A stretch of 64,000 nt of DNA from Rhododendron vialii (Eukaryota; Streptophyta; Magnoliopsida; Ericales; Ericaceae), in the NCBI RefSeq assembly GCF_030253575.1, contig NC_080563.1, positions 12,109,001 through 12,173,000 of the forward strand, read 5' to 3'. Below, piece by piece: positions 56,703 through 64,000 of the stretch (position 1 is its first letter; each line of letters begins with the position of its first letter). The notes under the pieces were generated by a model. That model was not told the DNA's origin, ran no database searches, and saw only the letters and a program-made list of their open reading frames with translations. The position numbers were made by a program, and so were the translations under genes.

Positions 56703-57154
56703 TCAACCACACACGTTCCCTTCAACTTGGAAAAATAAACAAAAATGTTTATCTCCTTTTGGGCTTGTATGGTTGTAAGGCTTCGGTAAGTAAAGGCGTT
56801 GGAATGGTTCGTTTCTCATACTCGTATTAAAAAGGGAGAACAAAAAAAAGGGTTGGCCGTTGTTTTTCCCATTGATAGATCCTTTTCCCATAGAACAACA
56901 AAATGACAGATATGTCGCTATATCCTCTCACGGTCCAATTTATTTGTTCATCTTTCTGACATTTTTGCATCTCAAATTACTTGTTTATTGGAAAATCCGA
57001 AAAATGGCAAACCTTCGCCCATTAGGCGCATGATAATGGATAGAAAGGAAATCGATACTTAGAGAAAGTGTATTGATATCCGTGAAATGTGTAATGATAT
57101 CATAACTTGTTTGACATTACATACTTATTATACTCAATAAAACTAGGAGTACAT

Positions 57155-57370
57155 ATTGGAATGTATATACTATGTATATATGGATTTTGTGGGGCCCATC
57201 TCGGGTACTACGAAAATGATTCGAATCATCCATTATTTTCAAAACATTTTTTTATGGAGTCTTGTAAAAAATTAGCTTAACCCGATAACGGACGATTCGA
57301 ATCATCTTTGTGGGACCTGAAGTGGGCCCCACAAAATCCATATATACATAGCATATGTACACAGCACTAA
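57155..57370. mobile_element. Palindromic MITE
   Basis: TATATGGATTTTGTGGGGCCC at the left is the reverse complement of GGGCCCCACAAAATCCATATA at the right. Inner arms pair with ATTCGAATCATC / GATGATTCGAAT-type words. It is the cleanest copy of the family at 2640-3000. Confidence 0.75.
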
Positions 57371-58763
57371 TCGGATTATACTCCTCCAGTGGATGGAGGT
57401 TAGAAGGACTGTTCGCAGGGTTTGTTATTTGGTTTATTCAATGGGCAAGAGTGTAGACCCTTTTGAGTAAGAATAAATTTAACCACCTTTGGTTAGACGC
57501 ATTTTGTATCCCTTTTTGATGTTCAGAATCGCTCATTATGTATGGATTGATTTGTTTGGAAATTTACAAAACTTTACCTCAATTGAATAGAGGTTGCAGT
57601 TTAATTAGATAAAACACTTGATTTAAGAGGAATTTTAGGTCAAACTAGCTGACTTTGTATATCGACGTCCAAAATTCAGACTTCATTTGTTCCATACTTG
57701 CGAAAGCACGACTACGGGTATGTAAATAAAATGAACCGACTCCGTGTATATGGCTCATTTCCGATCCCACACAGATGATCGTAGACATTCACGTTTTATA
57801 GGATGCAATGGGTAGCCCAAGCCCATATTTGAAGCAGACAACCCATTTCGGATTAGTACTTTGATTAACCGGCCCAAATCGGTCTAATTGCAGATCACAT
57901 CAGAAAAGGTCAACGGTTCTAGACCAACAACTAGCTCTCAAGGGCTTCGAGAAAAAAGCAATAGATTTTATTATTATTTATTTATTTTGGATCCGAAGAA
58001 AAAAGCAATAGATAGCCACAATAATTGTTACAAACCCACGATATACAGGATACGTATCGTACGATTTGTATGATCTCCTCCAAAAATTATATTTATTCCA
58101 CCTTGTATTATCTTCTTTTTATTTAGAAATTCTTTACGGGTACGATGACGTATCCTATAATATATCAGCATATTTTGATTCGGTACGTACTTTACGATTA
58201 CTTATTGAAAAAAAAGTCATACGACATTACAAAAATCGGAACGCCAAACGCACTCTAAATTGCTTGGTCTAATAATGGTGACATTCAACCCATTAAGAAA
58301 ACAATTAATTCTAAGTATACACCGAAAAAAGAAATCAACAGTTTAAAACTGCCTTGTCTTTCCTTGACAAAAGCGTCAAAGAGCTAGTCTCAATGCGATA
58401 GACCTCACTTGAGAGACTTAGAATTTGCCATCCTAATTAAATCCTACTTTTCGTATATGAAATACTCTGTACTGATTTTTCACACACAAACATATATATA
58501 TATATATAGCAGAATTTTAGATTGTAAATATGGCTTAACTTTTATTTGACAAACCAAAATTTCGGGCTATTGCACGATGGGGTTACGTACAGGCCGGTCC
58601 AGCTTTGATGGCCTTCTTCCCCCTAATTCAAGCCCAAAAAGGAAAATGTACGCGTAAGTAAGGATTGATCGATTGACTTTCTTTCGAGACTACCCCGCAC
58701 AACAGTCTCGTCTCCTCGATCATCCCTTCCCATCTGATCGAGTTCCTATAACTTCAGGTAAAT

Positions 58764-58803
<40 letters not shown>

Positions 58804-59405
58804 CGAAATCTTGCCACGTTAATTGTCTTCAAATCAAATATCTCCCAAGATTATATGAAAGATGGTGGTAATCATTCGAAATTCCACTTTCTTAACTTTT
58901 TTATATATGGATCTGTTCTCATTTCTTAATCTCACTGTTACTGCCATAATTTGGTAGGGAAATTATTCTCAAGGAGACATATAAACCAGAATGCAATCAT
59001 CTAAAAATATCCTCTTTGCGATGGACATACATTATTGCTTGCTCATCACATTTCTCATTTCCCAACTTGGAAATCCGCACCCAACAATTAAAATGGCCCA
59101 TTAAAATGGCAATTATTCGTCATTGAGCACCCCCCGATCGATTAGCAACAAACAATATTACATGATGGTGGAAATGTGTGTGCGTTTGTGCGGTGGTATG
59201 TCAAGACAGGTCGGAGATGCATGGATGGATGATATATGTGTGTGTGTGTGTGTGTTTTAATTCCTTATCATGCATGTTACCTGTAATTAGTACTAATTAA
59301 TCGCCCAAGTTTATTCAAATTAAGATGAACCAGCTATTCATCATGTCATCAATTCCAACGTAATGGCTGAAATGTAGGCTAGCTGTGCGTGATGAATTGT
59401 GGGTC
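57371..59405. other. Intergenic DNA with CT microsatellite
   Basis: No gene supported. A CT run lies at about 58767-58800, just after a CAGGTAAAT splice-donor-like site at 58756. The segment before it could be a non-coding first exon, but no following exon was found. A (GT)n run lies at about 59237-59253. Confidence 0.35.
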
Positions 59406-59408
59406 GCC

Positions 59409-59681
59409 CGTTGATATGGATTCACTCATCTTATTGTTGAGACCGATTCAATATTTGTGTACAACGCTTTGTGTAGGAAGCAGGACCTAGCAGGTTGGCT
59501 CTGTAGGATGCTTTGAGAGGTTCAGGTTTTGGGTTCTGAGTTTTCCTCATTGAAGCTCACTTTTTGTTATTGGGAAGCCAACAGGGCAGCTGACTTGTTA
59601 GCTAAAAATGCAGTTGCAACTCAGAGTTTTTTTTGGCTACATCGAATTGGACCTGATTTTTTTGTTATCATCTTTGTATAA
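59409..59681 (+). pseudogene. LINE RNase H domain remnant
   Basis: One frame reads VETDSIFVYNALC, then after an in-frame TGA, LKLTFCYWEANRAADLLAKN and a C-terminal HRIGPDFFV before TAA. The (V/I)ETDS and REANRAADxLA motifs are those of the RNase H domain in plant LINE pol proteins. Here the Arg of the second motif is Trp. At least two in-frame stops and no upstream reverse transcriptase make it a dead fragment. Confidence 0.7.
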
Positions 59682-60342
59682 GGATAGGAGTGGGATGGTA
59701 GCAGGGTCGGTCGGTCCACATGGTGTTGAAAAGTTCAAGTCAACCCCCTGAGTTAAAAAAAAACAGTAATAATTTGTAATTTTTTTACATATAGTTAATT
59801 TTTTTTGTCTAATATTATTGGCACTGGATAATTCATCCGTAGCCAAAGTAAATGAAAAGTTACTTAAATTTGTGAGAAAATAGATGATATAGCTCAACAA
59901 AACATAGCAAACTAGGCCCAAAAAATTTTCAATCAAAATAAATGACATAGAGCTTTATATTAAAATAAATAAATAAAATCACATTTTCGTCACTGCTGAA
60001 CCAAAATTCTGGAGCCGCCCTTGAACGATAATCCCAAATTTTGTAAAGAACTATCACTCTTATACTCCTTTTGACTTAATATAAGCTATGTTGTTGGTTT
60101 CAAAAAAAAAGAAAAAAAGAAAGAGATTAAAAGTCATTAAAGATCTGAGAAATAATTTTGTGCTTTAATTATAAGGTTTAAAGATATTGTAAATAACTTA
60201 CTTGGTGGCTTTTGAAGCACCTACACTAACTTAGCATACTCCAAAAAACTGAAAAATCAACTAAGCTGCAACAAAAGCTGATACTGTTTATGTACCGTAA
60301 AAAGCCGAAAAATCAACTTTTACAAAACTTATAATATAAAAT

Positions 60343-60453
60343 CTGATACGATCGAAGCTTATCCAAAATCAACTTCTATAAAACTTACAATATAAAATCT
60401 GATACGATCGAAGCTTATCCAAAATCAACTTCTATAAAACTTACAAGATGCTA
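60343..60453. repeat. Tandem duplication of about 56 bp
   Basis: CTGATACGATCGAAGCTTAT and the following CAAAATCAACTTCTATAAAA are present twice in immediate succession. No gene context. Confidence 0.85.
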
Positions 60454-60722
60454 TCCAAGCTCAACTTTGAAACTTTTAAATTTCATTCCCTTTTAAACTT
60501 TTTCAAAATCTGCACAATTCAAAAATCTATTATCAAAACTTTTTTTTTTTCCATCCATCCTTGACCTCAGCCCTCGACTTTAAACATAATAACCAAAAGA
60601 CAGAGTGACAGACAGAACAAGTTTGCAGGATCACTATCAGATCGAAACGTGGCATGTTTGAAAGTAAACAAATAAATATGCACGTTTTAGAGGCGTGACT
60701 TTGACTAGACTTCTTTCTTCCT

Positions 60723-60767
<45 letters not shown>

Positions 60768-62350
60768 CGATTTAAATACTCCACACTTTGGTGAGGGACA
60801 ATGATACATAATTAACCTTGACCCGTGTAACCGTGTTCAACTCTTGTCCGCCGCGTGGTCTTGCGCATGTTGCTAATTTTGTGTGTTAAAAATGGAATGC
60901 TGCTTCCGAACTGAAATCAGCTCAACATCCCTCTCTCTCTCTCTCACAATTTCTCTTCGCATACATACTGTTGGGCTTGGAAGACTGTTACGATTTGGGT
61001 CGCGCTTCGTTGATGGTTCGGGAGCTTGACTATGCATGTAAAAAAAATTTATGTCTCGCGTTCATGTTTTCTGTTTGTGATTATCTCTGCGCATTGTGTT
61101 TGTTGATTTGGCTGATATCTCAACACATACAATATCATAATACTGGCCATAGTGGTTTCAAAATGCCAACAATTGTTGTTCTCATAAGTCAGGATACGAC
61201 AAACTTACACTCATCTCTACAAATTTCTGGATACTAATCCCATGTTCATTAGCGTGAAATCTAATTAAAGTCGGGAAAAAATCTCGTACCAACTAACTCC
61301 ACAAGATCGATAGCGCACCTAAGAAAGTAAATTTCCAAATCTTAAAAGTATTGACTACCATGTCAACCCTTTTGAATTAAAATACCAACAATCCCTAGAG
61401 GCATTGGTAAAAAACAACCTACTAGTTTATCCTTGCTCAAATTTTTTGCCATCTAATCCCTTAATTTGCAAACAAAGATTCCATCACACCAAGGTTCATT
61501 ACATGGTGAGAGATTATTAAGTGTCATTGTTATTGCCTCAAAAAGATCCCGTTCACCACATATTTGTATGAGCTACATATATTTTAAGGTGGGATTCACA
61601 TAAATGTGCGGTGAAAAGGCCCGTTGTGACAACAATACCGTATATGAGCGCTGAATAATTTTCCTCACGTCTAGGTCATATACATTATTTGGAAAATAGT
61701 GGTAAGTTCTTTTTGGCCATGCCAAAGTCCTGATTAAAAACAATATTTATTTCTAAGTAAAGTAATTATTTGTTTAACATTGCTCAAAAAGATTTCAATC
61801 AGAACTTTTAGTTAGCATAAGTTAAAATTATTCAGAAAATAATTACGAGAGTGAACTATTTTTTGATCCGAACATTGATACGATCGACTCTCCGAAAGAC
61901 TAACAAGAGAAAATAGTACAAACACCACGCACTATAATATGAGGCATACAACTTGAAAACCGGAGCTCACTCTTCCAAGAAGGCCAGAGAATATTGTAGC
62001 AGGGAGGCAAGATCGTCCTTCGTGCCGAAAACCCCTTAGCACAGAAATTTTCGGAATAGAGGAGGTCGGACCCTGTAGTAGGCCCATAAGTTTTGTAGGG
62101 CATGCCTATATATAAAGCAGGTAAAGGGTCGTCTTTCTAGATGTAAGCCCTAGGCATGTACTGTCCATTTCAGACAATTCTATTATACATAGAGGTATAA
62201 AACGTACAGCCTACTTTGTATTGATATTGCCCAAGCTTTACTCCATACTTTTTTTTTTCCAGGTGATATATATACATACACTCTTGGAAAGGACTGGCTG
62301 TCCTATATACCATGATTTTTCAAACTCCCATCATACGATATGGACAACAA
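60454..62350. other. Intergenic DNA, no gene seen
   Basis: Two CT runs (about 60726-60765 and 60930-60944) resemble the leader microsatellites of the real genes in this window. No coding exon follows that I can support. Confidence 0.35.
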
Positions 62351-62354
62351 ACTG

Positions 62355-62808
62355 AGGCCCCGTTCCGCTTTCTCAAATAAGTACTTCTTCCGTCCCAAAA
62401 AGGATGACAATTTTTGAAATTCGTGTTATTTTTCATCGCTTATAGCTTTCAATTTATAATATTTTTTGTGGGTTTGAAAACTTTGTATTATAGAACTAAT
62501 CGAGAGCTATCAAACAAGATACATATTGCATATTTTTTGAGATCCATATTGAAAGATATAAAGAATTGAAATTAGCATGAATACCAAAAATTAACATCCA
62601 ATTTGGGACGGAGGGAAATAAGGATCCATTTTCAAGCTTAAAAATAATGGACTAATAAAAATAATTTTTTATTTTTTTTGCAGGGTTGAGATCTATCAAA
62701 AAAAATCCACGTTGCATATTTTTTAATTTCATTAAGCCTACTATTTTTAAGCTTGAAAATTGTAGATAAGTACTTATTTTTTAAGGATAAAAAACGGAAC
62801 AAGGCCTA
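62355..62808. mobile_element. MITE (GGCC-TTCCG ends) split by a Stowaway-like element
   Basis: The left AGGCCCCGTTCCGC and the right CGGAACAAGGCCT are inverted. TTTTCAAGCTTAAAAATA near 62631 pairs with TATTTTTAAGCTTGAAAA near 62744. The left part is interrupted at AAATAAGTA by the element 62384-62618. A related fragment is at 63410-63490. Confidence 0.65.
62384..62618. mobile_element. Stowaway-like MITE nested in another MITE
   Basis: The ends CTTCTTCCGTCCCAAAAAGG and CCAATTTGGGACGGAGGGAA are inverted. TA flanks both sides (62382-62383 and 62619-62620). Non-coding and 235 bp long. Confidence 0.8.
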
Positions 62809-62989
62809 AATGGGTTCAACACAATATCTAGATTTGATTTCCTTTTGTTGATCAAAATGTATGACATAATCTGAACCATCGATCTTTTATGGATTATGCC
62901 CGCATTTATAATTTCTTGATTTTTTTTTTATTTTTATCATACATAACGTTCATAACCATATATCTACCTTTTAAATTCCTCTGTTGAGA

Positions 62990-63195
62990 CCTACCTTCTA
63001 GGGTTGCACTTTAGATAGTGCTTCTCGATATTCTATCCAGAAAGGGAGGCTAGGATCTCAACTCTTTTGAGCAAGAATACGTGGTTCAAAAAAATCTTAT
63101 GTGAAAGTAATGCGAATTTTTGTACCCAAGTTTCTATTATCTTTGTACTTCATGTATTGAGTTAATGGAATTTATTTTTGCTGATAAAAAAGAAG
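62990..63195 (+). mobile_element. LINE-like 3' end
   Basis: The segment ends TTGAGTTAATGGAATTTATT, TTTGCTGAT and an A-rich tail, the form of a plant LINE 3' UTR. No coding part is attached. Confidence 0.4.
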
Positions 63196-64000
63196 AAAGT
63201 AATGTGAATTGAAGATGAAAATCTTATGAAAACTAGTTCTGTAATCAGTTAGGCCAAGGTATTCCTAAATGACGAAAGTTTTGTATGTAGTTTATTTAGG
63301 TTGGCAAATTCTTAAAATTTCGTGTGTTATTGCAAGTATTGATCATAGTTTATCTAATAGAGGTGAGTCCAAATGAAGTGATACCGTACAACAATAAAAA
63401 AAAGTTCATAGGCCCTGCTCCGTTAAGGTTCTCATACTTTAAGTACTTATTTTCCACTTTAAGAGACACCCACAATACATAAGTACTTATTTCCCTTGGC
63501 GATAGTTTAACAATATTGAAATTTGTTAACCCCAGGATTTGGCGACTTGAGATTTAGAGGTTTGCTTTCTTCCCTAAAGTATCAGGTTTAAAATCTTAAC
63601 TACTTTGGGTCTAGTCCATACAGAGATTTGCTCTAATTTTAAATAGGACATCCGCAAGTAAATTGTGAGATTGATCTCTCAAAACTAGTTAAAGTGTATA
63701 TAAACTGATTCGAAGAACAGCTATTATTATTATTTTAGAATTTGTAGGTAGCTAGAATGAAGTCTTTCACCATTTGGTAGGTGACCAATAAGAACTTAGA
63801 TAGCTAGGGGTCCAATTCCTTTATACTTGCAAAGAATTTCTAATTGTTTAGGTACAGAGAACTGTACACGAGTCTTCAACAGTACTACTACTACTATGAA
63901 AAGTCATAATTTTTTGGGTTTCTTTTTTCTCCCGGAATATCAGCTCAGCTGGAACATTCGAAATGCTTTGAATAATGAGTCTATATCAGCAATAATTAAA
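63196..64000. other. Intergenic DNA to the window edge
   Basis: No gene seen. 63410-63490 (GGCCCTGCTCCGTTAAGG then AGTACTTATTT) is a decayed relative of the MITE at 62355-62808. Confidence 0.35.

Noticed and set aside
58681..58770. Possible non-coding first exon with a CAGGTAAAT donor before a CT run
   Set aside because: No acceptor or coding exon downstream could be joined to it; only a dead LINE fragment follows.

Overview
The window is nuclear DNA of a flowering plant, almost certainly a eudicot. Its genes carry GT-AG introns, intergenic DNA is very AT-rich, (CT/GA)n microsatellites sit in several 5' leaders, and every gene has a plant-type product (chloroplast EF-G, SAUR, PMEI, nsLTP). 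No plasmid, phage, CRISPR or prokaryotic operon structure is present. The species cannot be fixed from the sequence alone.

Six genes are supported. From left to right they are: a secreted lipid-transfer-like protein on the minus strand (3.9-4.3 kb); an eight-exon gene for a conserved, predicted chloroplast coiled-coil protein of unknown function (18.4-22.6 kb, +); an intronless pectin methylesterase/invertase inhibitor (24.4-25.0 kb, +); chloroplast elongation factor G in four exons (33.7-40.2 kb, +); the HSP70-HSP90 organizing co-chaperone HOP/STI1 in seven exons (44.7-50.7 kb, +); and an intronless SAUR protein (54.1-54.6 kb, -). They do not form a pathway. Two act in the chloroplast (one predicted), two are secreted, one is a cytosolic co-chaperone, and one belongs to the auxin-response SAUR family.

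Most of the rest is a layered record of transposition. Three solo LTRs have exact 5-bp target-site duplications: 7107-9573, 27642-30206, and 35366-36198 inside EF-G intron 1. The first sits inside an older gypsy-like LTR relic. The second splits a MITE that keeps its own 8-bp duplication. A non-autonomous Helitron (42687-44509) ends 225 bp before the HOP start codon, with a perfect three-unit heat-shock element 48 bp beyond its terminus. There are many MITEs: PIF/Harbinger-like with TTA/TAA duplications, Stowaway-like with TA, hAT-like with 8-bp duplications, and several long palindromes. tRNA-derived SINEs and LINE tails are also present.

Segmental events include a duplicated unit found at about 0.2-2.0 kb, 2.0-3.5 kb and 13.3-14.9 kb, a 0.4-kb tandem duplication at 16.8-17.6 kb, and a duplicated TATA-containing block upstream of the lipid-transfer gene. 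The right end (55-64 kb) holds no gene I can support. I see no clear evidence of a wholly new biological system. The most notable items are the Helitron/heat-shock-element junction at HOP, the duplicated core promoter, and the unnamed chloroplast protein.
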